From NCBI GenBank assembly GCA_025200525.1, contig CM045758.1, forward strand, positions 167,364,261 to 167,428,260: a stretch of 64,000 bases of DNA. Direction: 5' to 3'. This document shows, piece by piece, positions 9,865 through 21,384 of the stretch; the stretch's first letter is position 1, and every line of letters starts with the position of its first letter. The notes under the pieces were generated by a model. It was not told the DNA's origin. It worked only from the letters and a program-made list of their open reading frames with translations, and did no database searches. Both the position numbers and the translations under genes were made by a program. This stretch comes from Camellia lanceoleosa (lineage: Eukaryota; Streptophyta; Magnoliopsida; Ericales; Theaceae).

Positions 9865-12404
9865 GATTTAACGGACACAATGGCTGCTTTCTTGGCAGAC
9901 CAAGACACCAGATTATCCCCCAAAAACACACAATACCCTGAGATAGACTTTCTATCTTGGGTATCACCCGCCCAATTGGCATCGGAAAAACCATGAAGAT
10001 CAAAAGTACTGGAAGTGTAATGCAACCCGTGAGGGAGAGTACCCTGCACAAAACGTAGAATTCTTTTAACAGCAGCAAAGTGACCCACGGTAGGAGCATG
10101 CATGTGCTGACATGCTTGATTGACAGCCAAAGAGAGATCAGGTCGAGTAATTGTAAGATACTGTAAGGCTCCAACAAGACTCCTATAAAGAGCAGGATTA
10201 TCAAATGGAAGTGAAGCATTGGGAGGAGTGCTGGGCTTGACAGATATCGGAGAGCAACAAGGTTTACAAGCAGAAAGACCGGCTTTCAAAAGTATGTCCT
10301 TGGCATATTTTTGCTGTGACAGAAAATACCCTGTAGTGGTAGATTGAACAGATATACCAAGGAAATAGGAAAGATTCCCTAATTCCTTCATAGAAAAGGT
10401 AGTATGCATGTGAGTGATAAGATGCTGAATATGGACATAATTATTTCCAGTAAGCAAGATATCATCAACATAGATGAGTAAGTAGGTAACAGAGGTAGAA
10501 GTTCTTTGAATGAAGAGGGAGGAATCACATTTACTATTGACAAAACCTTGGGAAAGTAAGAAGGTAGAAAAGGTGGAATACCACGCCCGGGGAGCTTGTT
10601 TGAGACCATATAAGGCTTTGTGAAGTTTGCAAACATGAGAAGGGCAGGTAGTGTCTACAAAGCCTGGAGGTTGAAGCATGAATACTTCCTCATCAAGAAT
10701 GCCATGAAGGAAGGCATTGGAAATATCCAACTGCTTAAGAGGCCAGTTATGATGAAGAGCAAGACAAAGCAAAATGCGAATAGTAGGTTGCTTAGCAACG
10801 GGGCTAAAGGTTTCATGAAAATCAAGCCCTTCTTGTTGTAAATATCCTTTGGCTACTAAACGAGCTTTATATCGGGCAATAGTTCCATCGGAGTTTCTTT
10901 TTACCTTGAAGACCCATTTACACCCAATAGCATGTTTAGTAGGTGGAAGAGACACTAAGGACCAAGTGTGTTGTTTTTGTAAGGCATGAAACTCTTCAAG
11001 CATAGCCTTATGCCATATGGGTGAAAGTAAGGCTTCCTTGTAGGAAGGTGGTTCTGAATCTGAAAACAGAGTTGTTGCTGTGGCTAAACAATGAGGTGAG
11101 GCAACAGATTTGGAGCGAGTGATCATAGGATGGATATTAGAGGAAGCAAGAGGTAAAGGAGGTAGTTGGATGGCAATGGATTGAATGGGAATGGAAGACA
11201 TTTGAGGAGAAGAAACAAAGGGAAAAGAGCCAGAGGAAATCTGATTTTGTGTCTGAGTCTGAATTTGCTGAGATAAATTCTGATGCTGATGCTGATTCTG
11301 TGCATGAGAAGCAGACTGTGAAGTCTGCTGAGGCTGTGCCTGAATTTGTGGCTGCTGATTCTGTTCTTGTGAAGTATGTTGAGACTGTGTCGGAATTTGT
11401 GGTAACTGAGTCTGTGCATGATGCTGAGACTGTGTGTGCTGAAATTGTGTCAGCTGAGTCTGTGCATGTTGCTGATTCTGTATGTGTGCCTGCTGATTCT
11501 GATTTTGTGACTGCGGTATCTGAGAAGTAGACTGTGGAACATGGACCTGAGGTTGCACTGAAGAATGTGATGGGGAGGATGAAGTCCAGAAAAAGGAATG
11601 TAAATGAGGAAGAGAGGGAGCAGGTGAAGAGGAGGAAGCAAAAGGAAAAATATGCTCATGAAAGACAACATGGCGAGAAAGGTAAACTTTGCCGGATTTA
11701 GGATCGAGACACCGGTAGCCTTTGGCAAAAGGATGGTAACCAAGAAAAACACATGCCATGGATTTGGGTTGAAGTTTAGTAGATTGATAAGGCTTGAGCC
11801 AAGGGAAGCATTGGCAGCCAAAAGTTTTAAGATAGGAAAAATCTGGTATGGAGTTAAAAAGAACTTCAAATGGAGACTTGTGATTAAGATTGGAGGATGG
11901 TAGTCTGTTAATAAGAAAAGTAGAAATAGCTATGGCATCAAACCAGTAGTGCAAAGGGACAGAGGAGTGATGAAGAAGAGCTGTAGCAGTCTCAGTAATA
12001 TGTCGGTGCTTCCTCTCAGCAATACCATTCTGAGAGGGAGTATAGGGACAAGAATGTTGATGAAGAATTCCATGAGTAGTCAAATATGTTTGCATTTTGG
12101 ATGTAAAATATTCTGAGCCTCCATCAGTCCGTAAAATATGCAAAGTAGTGGCAAATTGATTTTCAACATAAGCTTTAAACTCCATGAATTTAGCACAAAC
12201 TTCACTCTTATAAGCCAAAGGATAAAGCCAAGTAAATCTACTAAAATCATCAACAAACAGAACATAATACTTGTAACCAGAACTAGAAGCAAATGGACCC
12301 CAAACATCACTATGGATGAGGGAAAGTGGTGCATTTACAGTGGAATTAGACAAATGAAAAGGAAGCTTATAACTCTTGGCTACACAAAGCCAAGACAATC
12401 GCAT
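9843..12404 (-). pseudogene. Copia integrase, reverse transcriptase and RNase H start
   Basis: The frame holds 853 codons. Integrase core: IHSDVWGP gives the first acidic residue (about residue 33), RTDGGSEY the second (about 94), NGIAERKH the glutamate. A linker of about 200 residues rich in Gln, Asn and His follows (about 290-400). Reverse transcriptase: GCKWVFKVK, YKARLVAKG, QLDISNAFLHG, YGLKQAPRAWY and the catalytic YVDD in LLIYVDDILL. RNase H starts at DANWAGD and stops in a broken stretch after KSGSSIVL. Roles are joining cDNA to the chromosome and copying the RNA. The frame is offset from the upstream frame, and no functional start is implied by its first methionine. Confidence 0.92.
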
Positions 12405-12422
12405 TTAAGTAGACTTATTATC

Positions 12423-13033
12423 GACTTAGTAATGCATAAGTAAGGTATGAGATGATGCATTTTTATGTCGATGGATGACCTAATCTATTATGCCAAATGT
12501 AGTAGAAAAAAAAGAAGATGAGAAGAACTGAGATGTGCATGTAACAGAGATGGTGAGATGTCAGCAGGAGCAAGAGATGGATGAAAATGATATATGCCAT
12601 TGATATTAGAACCTTGATGAAGAACTTTCTTCGAAGCCTTGTCCTGAATCACAAATGTAGAATCATCAAAAGTAATGGAACAATTATTATCTCTGGCTAA
12701 TTTGTGAACAGAGACAAGATTAGAGGAAATAGAAGGAGTATGTAAAATATTGTTCAATTTGAAAGAAAAGTGAGGAGTAGGAAGTAATCCATTACCAGTG
12801 TGATGGATAGGAACTGTATTACCATCACCAATGGTGATTTGATCAGATCCATGATAAGGAAGAGAAGAACTGAGATTGTTCAGATCAGGTGTGATATGCT
12901 CAGTAGCTGCAGAATCGAGATACCAAGGAGCTGCGGAGGAAGAAGTAGTGTGAGAGGAAGCAACATAGGCCTTTGCATTGTTCTGTGTTGTATTGTTCTG
13001 TGTAGAAGCAGTGGATTGAAACTGTGGATCCAT
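12423..13033 (-). pseudogene. Copia protease and pre-integrase region
   Basis: A 181-codon frame starts MDPQFQST. WYLDSAATEHIT (about residues 38-49) is the aspartic protease site; copia proteases usually have D-S-G-A at this point, so the Gly is replaced by Ala here. IGDGNTVPIHHTG and LARDNNCSITFD follow as usual. The pre-integrase motif WHNRLGHPS is found near 12450-12485 in another frame, followed by a stop. A frameshift therefore lies near 12490, and this frame ends in an unrelated Leu/Ser-rich tail. It is in the same phase as gag, separated from it by two stop codons. Confidence 0.8.
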
Positions 13034-13054
13034 CCTATACCAAAGAATCTAAAG

Positions 13055-13972
13055 TCATGCGTGACCATGGCCACCACAAATTTGACAGTGAGACGAACAT
13101 TTCGACCTCGTCATGAAAGTACCACGGCCAGGATTCTTAGGATAACTGGACGAATAGAAAGAACCAGAAAAATTATTCAGATTCTGATTCTGATGTGTCT
13201 GATGTGTATGAGATCCAATTGATCCATAGGAACGACCTCCGCGTCCTCCTCTAGTATATCTTCCGCGAGATCCAGAACCTCGATAGGTACCTCGAACAGA
13301 AGAGAAGGCCACCATAGGCTCAGTGTGATCCTTGTGATGTTTAGACTCGATATGAATAGCTTCAGAAAGAAGCAAAGAACTCAGTTCATCCATTGAAATA
13401 GATTCGGAACGAGCTCGAATTGTGGTCTTAAATGCATCATATTCTTCAGGCAGACCGTTTAAGATCAGAAGTACGAGATCTTCATCATCAATGAACGCAG
13501 AGGCAAGAGCTAACTGACTAACTAGCTCTTTGATTTTTGTGAGATAGGCCTCCATGGAATCAGTTTTCTTGGTAACATTGTTCAGTTTGTTCTTCAGTTG
13601 ATGCACATGGGATCGAGAAAGTGCAGTAAACCTTTTGTGCAAAGCACTCCAAACCTCAGAACAACTATGAAGGTGAAGCACGGTGGAATAGATTGCAGGT
13701 GATAGAGTTGCAGTTATGCAACTAAGAAGATGAGCATCTATCAGTTTCCATTGAACATAGGCAGGATTATCAACCTCTGATCCAGAAACATCTTTGATTG
13801 TGACAGATGGACAAGGAGAAGTACCATCAACAATTCCAAGTAAATCAGTTGCTTTCAGAATATTCTGTGTTTGATTTTTCCAAATCAGAAAATTTGAAGC
13901 ATCAAGTTTGACAGTGATGAATGAAGACAGATTGGAAATTAGAAGAGAAAGATTAGAAGGAATTGAAGCCAT
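13055..13972 (-). pseudogene. Copia gag
   Basis: The frame holds 305 codons. It starts MASIPSNLSL shortly after the primer binding site, which fits the gag start. LDASNFLIWKNQ is the typical N-terminal gag block, EVWSALHKRF and LKNKLNNVTKKTDSMEAYL the central one. A Gly/Arg-rich stretch (about 230-260) precedes the zinc knuckle CQICGGHGHA. TGA and, two codons later, TAG interrupt the knuckle at about 13049-13057, before its last cysteine. Reading on in the same phase gives the protease frame. Gag would form the virus-like particle and bind RNA. With these stops the protein would lack a complete zinc knuckle and protease would not be made by read-through. Confidence 0.9.
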
Positions 13973-14024
13973 TGAATGAAATGGAAGATGAACACAGGTG
14001 AGGATTAACTCGCAAGAGATTCAA

Positions 14025-14036
14025 GCTCTGATACCA
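14025..14036 (-). other. Copia primer binding site
   Basis: The minus-strand sequence TGGTATCAGAGC lies directly next to the 5' LTR. It is the complement of the 3' end of plant initiator methionine tRNA, the usual primer of copia elements, and it fixes the orientation of the element. Confidence 0.9.
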
Positions 14037-14423
14037 TGTTGAAAGTTATGAAATCATAGAATTCAAAACAGAACCGTAGAACTCAAAACAGAGATTCAAC
14101 ATTAGATAGTGTTTCTTATTGATAGCTCTCTTCCACAAAACAATTTTCACAAGATAGTATCTATATATAAAGATCTAATACAATATTCTAGAATCTCTAA
14201 CAGTCTAACAGAATTCTAGAGTTAGTTACAACTGCAACACATGGACTGTATAACTACTTCAAGAATACTGTTTATGTAACTGTGGCTTCAGGATTATGTA
14301 ACGGTGGCTTCAGGATCTGTGGCTTCAGGATGGCTTGTGACTGATCTGTGGTTTGAGCTGAAGGTTTGAGCTGAAGGGGTGTACATATGTAACTGTGGCT
14401 GATCTGGTTCAGTAGGCTCAACA
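14037..14423 (-). repeat. Copia 5' LTR
   Basis: It is nearly identical to 9130-9517. In minus-strand reading it starts TGTTGAGCC and ends CTTTCAACA. It would carry the promoter. The AT-rich TATATATA at about 14160-14168 is a possible TATA box, though on this strand it reads equally well both ways. Confidence 0.93.
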
Positions 14424-14789
14424 GTAATGACTAATAATTTATATGTATATTTAATATTTTTATATATCTATATATGTATAATTCAGACTTGGGGTTGCTT
14501 ATGTTGGTCGAAATCTTTACCCAAGCCCGCCCAAATTTAATTCGGGCTTCTGAATTTTTACTTGAGCCCGTACCAAATTTGAAAATATCTTGTCCAAGCC
14601 CTAAAAAAATTTGGGCTGAGTTCGGGTTGCTCGGATTGAGCCTGCCCAAATTACACCCCTATAAATATGTCATTTTTTGTGTCCTAGCCCTAAAAAATCA
14701 ATATGATATTTCTTGACTTTATTTTGTTTTGCTTTTTGTTATTTGTTTTTTCTGGAATAATTCTTTTTTTTTTTTTTGAAAAAAAAGAT

Positions 14790-15199
14790 CAAATAACCTG
14801 CAGATTTGGTATGGGTCAATGGGGGGTGCATTTGAGTTTATGGATGTTAACCTGCAGATTTTGTATGGTCATCTGAAGTGGGTCTGGGCTTGTGGGGTGG
14901 TGTGAGCATCTGCTGGCATGACCTCTGCTATGTGCGTGTGGGTATGACCTCTGCTGGTAGAGCTTATGGCTGTTGATAGATGATGGCAGAGTTTTAACTT
15001 TATTTTATTTTTCTTTTTGCTCCCTTGTTGAGTGTGTGCTAGCAAATGATTTGGTGCGCGTTTAGGTGCCAACCTAGTTGGGATCCAAACGTTCCACTGT
15101 GATGCTTTTTGCACCCTCATCTTTATTGATGTAATTTATAATTCTCATTATGTTTTTCATCAATAAAGTTTCTCTTTTGCCGATCAAAAAAAAAAAATA
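14790..15199 (+). mobile_element. LINE-like 3' end with A-tail
   Basis: The G/T-rich 3' region contains GGTGCCAACCTAGTTGGGAT and TTTTTGCACCCTC, followed by ATCAATAAAG, TTTGCCGATC and an A-run at 15185-15197. Ends of this form are typical of plant L1-type LINEs, which are commonly truncated at the 5' end. No reverse transcriptase frame is left. I could not identify a target duplication. Confidence 0.5.
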
Positions 15200-16454
15200 C
15201 ATCTATGTATTTGCTATATGTTTACTTCCATGCAATAAATACATACCATGCTTTATAAAATATGACAATACTAAAGAGATACCAACAAAGTAAAAATTAA
15301 TCATGTGTTGCTAACCCATATTTGATTTTAGTTACCACAAAGGGGTTTTTATTGATAAATCATATTTAGAAGTGTTTTAACCTAAAAAGTTCATGAAGGA
15401 ATTTTTTAACCCACTTAATCTCATGTATTTCATAAAGTCATTTTTCTTGATTTACACTATTTTCTTAGACTCTTATGTCCTTATATTTAATGTTGATATT
15501 TAATGTTGGAAGAGAAGAGAGAAGGGAAAGGACAAAGCATACGAAATTCCATACACAAATTAAATAACATATAATGTTATTATTTTATATTATTATATAA
15601 TGTGAATATATTTTTAATTGACAACATATTAAAAATAATGTGAACATTCTCTTTCATCTGATATGAATATATTTTTAATTGACAACATATTAAAATTAAT
15701 GTGAACATCCTCTCTTATCTGATGTGAACGTTCACAACACATTTCCGAAAAATTCTCTCTCATTTAATGTAGTGATGTGAACATTCACAATATATGAACC
15801 TTCTTATTTTTAATTGACAACACATTAAAAATAGCACTCATTATATTTTTAATTGACAACACATTCTTATTCATAATATGTAGTGATATGAACGTTCACA
15901 ACTTGTGAACATTCTCTCTCATCTAATGTTGTGATGTGAACGTTTATATTCGTATGCTTTAGTATGAATATTCACATCATGTAATTGATAATACAATAAC
16001 AAAAATTTATTTCAAATTAATATGAATATAATGATAGTCAACATCCTGATGTATGGGAAGTACCAAAATATTATGACAATCAACATTAAATATCAACATT
16101 AATAAGGGGCAGGAGAGATTGAGGATATTTTGGTCTTCTTACCTCAAATAGGATCTAATAGAATAGTCAAAAAGATTATGAGTTAGATGGAATAAAACTC
16201 TTAAAAAGATGACTTATCAAAAAAGCTCCCTAAAATAAATGCAAGTGCATAAGAGCTTTCAGAATAGGAGTAAATTTGTGTATTAAGGTGTTTGCTAACA
16301 GATAAAACTGAAAAAAAAAAAAATGAAATTTGATTTTATATGTTAAGTATTTACTAATTTAGTGACCATGTGTTAAAGTCTATATTAGGTATAAGGTGCA
16401 CTTGAATGTCTTCAAATATATATATATAGAAAAAATAAAATAAATAAAAATGAA
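15200..16454. other. AT-rich DNA with local tandem repeats
   Basis: Apart from the tandem repeats near 15600-15960, this is AT-rich DNA with no recognisable gene. Many copies of TGTGAAC(A/G)TT(C)AC and ATTTTTAATTGACAACA occur. Confidence 0.4.
15599..15960. repeat. Degenerate 61-bp tandem repeat
   Basis: Two adjacent units of about 61 bp (from 15600 and 15661) share TTTTTAATTGACAACATATT and end with CTCT..CATCTGA. Partial units continue to about 15960, separated by GTGAACGTTCAC-like palindromic words. Confidence 0.7.
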
Positions 16455-16695
16455 AGGAGGAACTTATGTGTAAGTCCTAATAGATGAACTTATTGTCCAA
16501 TATGTCCTATGATAATTAATAATATTTTTTATCAAACACTTTTAAAATACGTCACTAATTGTTAATTTTTAATGACAGTTTAAATTTTTTTTTTTACAAA
16601 AATGTTATTAATTATAAGTTTTAGTGACAGTTTTAAAAAATTCTTAAAAAAAGTAATTAATTTTCAACTTTTTTTTAAAACTTATTAGTAATTTA
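16455..16695. repeat. Dispersed 'AGTCC' repeat, fragment
   Basis: TGTAAGTCCTAATAG, TCCTATGATAATTAAT and several TAATTATAAGTTTTAGTGAC-like units match the family seen at 2150-2590 and 25450-25880. The copy breaks off before the microsatellite at 16723. Confidence 0.5.
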
Positions 16696-16721
16696 TCCAA
16701 ATTTAAAATGTGGGAACCATT

Positions 16722-16722
<1 letters not shown>

Positions 16723-16773
<51 letters not shown>

Positions 16774-16802
16774 GACACACACACACACACACACACACAC
16801 CC
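16723..16802. repeat. CT and CA compound microsatellite
   Basis: About 40 bp of CT dinucleotides are followed by about 37 bp of CA dinucleotides with one G interruption and a CCCACC tail. Confidence 0.9.
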
Positions 16803-16879
16803 ACCCACCTAGCAAGTCCCTTGACACAATTAACTCACTCTCTAACTATTAACACCTCTTCTAACATACTGTTTGATGA

Positions 16880-17480
16880 TGCAGCTTTATCAGGTTGAGA
16901 TGGGTCGGACTGATCCAAACACTTCTCGGATTTACTGTCCTTCGTCTCCCAAATCGCACCTGCAACAAATCTAGTATGAAGGTTTCAAAATGGGGGTGGA
17001 TCCTTTCTGTGAACCCTCCGACAAGTAAGTTAAAGGTGAATGTGGTCGGAATAGCAGTTAGAGAGATAAAGAGAGAGAGTTATCGGTTGCCTTGAGCGTT
17101 CTTCCTTATATCACTTACTAATCATTCTTCTGTCCGTTCCAATTGTCCCGTTGGCCGAAAGTCTATAGTCTACTTGCTATTGATCATGGTTGAGAGGTCT
17201 TGTTGCATTTAATGCCATGGCAGCCTCATCTAATATTTGGTGTTTTGAGTGTAATAACTCTGTAGGATCTTTGCTTGTCACCTGACTAGCCCTCTAACTG
17301 ACATGTGTCTAACTGATGTCTTGGTTTGGCCATTGTGAGTTCCCTATTGGGCTTCCCGTTGGGCCTATTCTTGGCCTCGTGATGATAACTGATTGGTCCA
17401 TGGGTTCCCCTCCCCCTCTCTCGTCGCAGCCATGCCCATCACTCTTTATTGGAGCCTCCAAAGGACAAAAGTTGAATCAA
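16880..17480. other. Possible LTR fragment of a gypsy-type element
   Basis: This is more GC-rich than the surroundings. The order 'ACTTCTCGGATTTAC...ACCTGCAACAA', 'GGGGTGGATCC', 'GTGAACCCTCCGACAAGTAAG', then GAGAGAGA and 'CTTGAGCG' is of the kind found in plant gypsy LTRs, which often carry such 'CCTCCGAC..AAGT' text. I see no second copy and no bounded TG...CA ends. Alternatives are a decayed gene fragment or an unrelated repeat. Confidence 0.35.
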
Positions 17481-18275
17481 AAGAATAGGATTACCATGAC
17501 AAAAACTAATGGCTACAACAATATTTACCACAATTCTTAAGTAAGAGCAATTTCATTTATTATTGTCAAACAATAGATGTACATGGCATGACAAAAGCTA
17601 TATGACTATAACAATAGAAATACCCATACCAATTCTTAGGTAAAGAAATTCCATTGGTTGATCAAAAACAATGTCAAATTACATTTTAACTGTCCAAATT
17701 CTAGTTTTGCCCATGTAGACTTTGCTTTTACATTTGTATTCGTTGCATATCACATATCTAAACTATTAGATCAAACTCTCTTTGGATGAGCTAGTGATCA
17801 CAAAATTTGATTAGTGTCAAATTTTAACAATGATAGCCATTATAATAGTCCAATTTTACTATTATGTAATAATTTTTCAAAACTCATACTGAATAGTGAT
17901 TTTTCCTAACAAAAATTTGGGCATAATGTATTAAAGTACTTAAAAAGGAATCTCTTCAGCATCTCCAGTCCTTCCTCTTTTTTAAATTTGATGAAAAAAT
18001 ATGCAAAAAGTATTTTCAATCATTTCATCAAATGTTCATCAAATTAAGAAAGAGTTAATTTTTTCATTAAATTGAAAACTCATCAAACTTGAATTTGATA
18101 AAAATTTAAAAAGTTGAAAGCATTGGAGATGAATTTTTTTTTGAAAAAAAAAAAATGATGAAAAATTGATGAAAGGAATTAAAGTGGTTCATATCAAATC
18201 AAACTTTTCACTCAAATTTGATAAATTAAAAAAAAAAATTGGTGAAGCATTGTTGAGGGTTTTATATATTTTAGT
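17481..18275. other. AT-rich intergenic DNA, no gene seen
   Basis: No protein-like frame is seen. 17990-18240 carries several loose inverted words around TCATCAAA and TTTGATGA, possibly an old fold-back repeat. The CACTA element starts immediately after the final AGT. Confidence 0.4.
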
Positions 18276-19447
18276 CACAACAAGAAAAAACACTTTTGGC
18301 GACTAAATTTTTAGTCTCCAAAAGTCTGTTTTTAGTCGCCGAAAGTTGAAATTTTACTTTCCCCGACAAAATTTTTTAGTCGCCACATTTGTCTCGTATA
18401 CGTGGTCGGCGTAGGTATTGGCGACTAATAATTTTTTAGTCGCCAAAATATAGGTCTTTAGCGACCAAAGTGTTAGTCGCCAATAGTGTTTTACACTTTT
18501 GAAAATCATACATTTACCGACTAATAATTTAGTTGCCAATACTCACTGAATCGCCGACTAAGCGGCATAGTTGCCAAAATAAAGACTTTTGGCGACTAAT
18601 AATTTTAGCCGCCAAAGGTGTTTCCGTCGAAAAGAAAAAACTCACTTTTTTTGCTTTTTCTGAGTTTCAAACCACGCCAACCGTCCCACATTCCAAACCT
18701 TTCTGAACACACTCCCTCTACTATGCCACTACAACATCACATGAATATATATGCAATATATATTATTTATATAGTATATTGATCGGTATTAATACAAAAC
18801 AATATATATATATATATATATATAATTATTTTAATTCAATATAAGTTATGTAAAAAATAAATTATTTATTAAAAAAAAAATTTAGGCCACTTTTGGCGAC
18901 TAAATTAAATTTTTAGTCGCCAATTCTATCATTTTCGGCCACTAACATTATTTAGTCGCTAAAAAATTAAGTTTCGCCTAAAAATAAGCAGTTTTGGCGA
19001 CTAACCCTGTTGTTAGTCGCCAAAAACGTCCCATTTTGGCTACTAAACTGAATTTTAGTCGGCAATTGACTGTTTTTAGCTACTATTTTTTTTTGTAGCA
19101 AAAAAGCTTCACTTTCAGCGACCAAACAGTTTTTAGTCGGCAAAACACCTATAATCGGCGATGAAACTGTTTTTTAGTCGCCAAAACCATCACTTTTGGC
19201 TACTAAATCATTTCAGTCGCCAAAAACCGTGACTTTTGGCTACTAAACAACCTTTAGTCGCTAAAACCCCTACATTCAGCGACTAAACTGCCTTTTAGTC
19301 GCTAAAACCCTTATATTTGGCAACTAAACTCTTTTAGTTGGCAAAAGTGATGAATTTTGGCAACTAATTCCATGTTAGTCACCAATTCTACTACTTTCAG
19401 CGACGAAAATGCAGTTTTAATCGCCAAAAGTACTTTTTGTTGTAGTG
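18276..19447. mobile_element. CACTA element packed with subterminal repeats, 1172 bp
   Basis: AGT at 18273-18275 and 19448-19450 is a perfect 3-bp target duplication. The right end on the other strand reads CACTACAACAAAAAGTACTT. The left end reads CACAACAAG, a form in which three bases of CACTACAACAAG appear lost. From both ends inward runs a dense array of TTTGGCGACTAAA words in both orientations. The centre (about 18640-18880) is AT-rich with a TA run at 18801-18822. No transposase is encoded. Confidence 0.8.
18300..19435. repeat. Subterminal TTTAGTCGCC motif arrays
   Basis: More than twenty copies or near copies of GGCGACTAAA or its complement lie at about 18295-18620 and 18890-19430, often as face-to-face pairs spaced 15-30 bp. 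In the CACTA family such subterminal motifs bind the element's own regulatory protein. That role here is inferred from the family. Confidence 0.75.
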
Positions 19448-19450
19448 AGT

Positions 19451-21384
19451 ACTTACATAATTTTTTCATAAAATTAAGATAATTTACGATTTAGAATTGA
19501 AGTTACTCATTTTTTGTAGCAGTATTCCGTATTTTTCATCAAAATTACAAACTACGTAACAAAAAAAAAAAAAAAACAAAAAAGCATAACATTAATACAA
19601 AACAAGTTCATGTCTAGGAAGTTTGCTTATTGGCTAAAAAAGTCACATCTTTTTCTGATTTTTGTTTTTGTTTTTGTTTTTGTTTTTGTTTTTGTCTTCA
19701 ATGACTTTTTTTCATAAATAAAAAAAAATTATGTCAAATTTTTAAATTTTCGGTCTATCTTGTGTAGACCAATCTAAAAAGTAAATAAAATTTTTTAAAA
19801 AAACCAAAATAAGCCCAAAAAAATGCACTATTTTGGACTTATTGTTTGTCTTTTCTGGACTTTTTTTTGTACTTTTTTTTCTAAAAAATTTAATTTTTCG
19901 ATCCAACTTGTCAAGTTGAAATTAGAAGCCTAAAAAAATTCATTAAAGACAAAAATAAAAAAAAAAGAAGAAAAAGAAAAAGAAAAACTACCAAATAAAC
20001 AAATTCCAAACACCTAATTGTAATTTTATTAAAAATTTACATAATATTTATCACAAAAATACAAAACATATAAAAAAAATACACAATAAAATACATACTT
20101 CATAAAAAAAATCTTAAAAATAGGTATGCAGTGAGTTGTGCTAAAGCCATGTTACCTACTTAAACCAAGCATGCAGTGATTGTGCTAAAAATTGATGAGG
20201 TGTCAATATTTCAGTGGTAGTCCGTAATTTGCACAATTTGAACAATTGGCAGAGTCAAAAAAAATAAAACATGAGAGGGACACTTATTAATCAAAACATT
20301 AAAATTTTTTATAAAAATATTTCATATAAATAATTATGATTGACTTCAAGAAAGATAAATATATATATTATATGTAACTAGTATATCATGGACAATATAA
20401 AAAAATAAAAAAAAAGGTCATGAATATAAGTTTTAAAATATATTATATAATGATAAAGTAATTTTTTATACAAAATTTTAATAAAAATTCAATATAATGG
20501 TAATACCACGTCATTATTGACATATGATATCACCAACCAATAGTAAAGAAATATATAGAGGATGAACTCCACATGTCAAATGTAACTAACAATTTAATAA
20601 ATTCTAAATTTTCATTGAAATTAATGGTAATTATATGCCAATAATGATAGATATCACCATTGTACTGAAATTTTCATAAATAATAATATGACTTATCGTA
20701 ATATATTTATTTTTAATAAAAAAATAACCATTATTATTCTCATAATTTTAAAAATGTCATTAATATTTCACTCTAAATAATATTTTATAATTTTTTTGTT
20801 TAAAATATTTTCTTTATGTTTGTATTAAAAAAAATTATTCCAATATTCAAAATCCAAAATCCAAAATGGTGCCCCAGCTGGGCTCCGCCACTGATGTAAA
20901 CCAGTAAAAAAAATTGTCATGTTATGTAATAACAACATCTCAATAAAGCTATATTAATAAATCTATTTACTTATAAAAAGTTTGCGTGAAATGTTATCGT
21001 AGTATGGTGGAGACTGAGGTATAAGATCATGTGCACAATAAATAAATATAATAGATTGATATTTTGAGCAAAAAATCTAAATTTGTAATTTTACTGAGTA
21101 AAATGCAAAGTGAGGGTGCATCAATAAATTATCTACACTTTTTGTGTTGTTTTTTTAAATAGTAGTGTATTGTGAGATATATTCAGCCCATCTTCTTTGA
21201 AAGAAGTAACTTGAAGGGCTGAACAATTGAACTTTCAACTCTTAAAAAGAAAAGATCGCTGGACATGATGATGAGACCACTTCCAGTTTGATTTAAAACC
21301 TTTACTTGAAGCCCTACTACAATTATGCTAATAATTGGAATGTTAACTACAGTATTATCATCATGCTTGTTTTCTATTTTTTGA
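19451..21384. other. AT-rich intergenic DNA, no gene seen
   Basis: It contains a TTTTTG pentad-hexad run at 19662-19695 and A/T runs. CCCCAGCTGGGCTCCGCCACTG at 20873-20894 resembles the outer end of a plant hAT-type element (CAGTGGCGGAGC on the other strand), but no partner end with an 8-bp duplication was found. Confidence 0.35.

Larger units (their letters stand above)
9130..14423 (-). mobile_element. Ty1/copia LTR retrotransposon, young but broken
   Basis: LTRs of 388 and 387 bp with TG...CA ends flank a minus-strand gag-pol region in copia order (gag, protease, integrase, reverse transcriptase, RNase H). GTAAT at 9125-9129 and 14424-14428 is the 5-bp target duplication. The LTRs differ almost only in one short patch (near 9351 and 14258), so insertion was recent. 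Even so, the coding region has two in-frame stops and two frameshifts. It is inserted in the Mutator-like element 8255-14659. Confidence 0.95.
8255..14659. mobile_element. Mutator-like element with a nested copia insertion
   Basis: The left terminus GGGGTGCAATTCGGGCGG at 8257 matches the right terminus read on the other strand, GGGGTGTAATTTGGGCAGG, and the match continues with mismatches for about 40 bp ('GATTCG' versus 'CAATCCGAG'). The 10-bp word TATAAATATG flanks both ends (8245-8254 and 14660-14669), in the 9-10 bp range usual for Mutator-like elements. Two extra T bases at 8255-8256 are unexplained. Removing the copia element leaves about 1.1 kb with no transposase, so it is non-autonomous. 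hAT is the alternative class, but 8 bp would be expected there. Confidence 0.6.

Noticed and set aside
11123..11530. Frames of about 95 codons opposite or beside the Gln-rich linker of copia pol
   Set aside because: They are shadow frames of the Gln/Asn/His-coding repeats. The pol frame contains the catalytic motifs on either side.
16710..16898. 62-codon frame with Ser/Leu and Thr/His repeats
   Set aside because: It is a translation of the CT and CA microsatellite.
20873..20894. hAT-like end (CAGTGGCGGAGC on the minus strand)
   Set aside because: A possible partner CAGTGGTAGTCCG near 20211 has different flanking 8-mers, so no bounded element could be supported.
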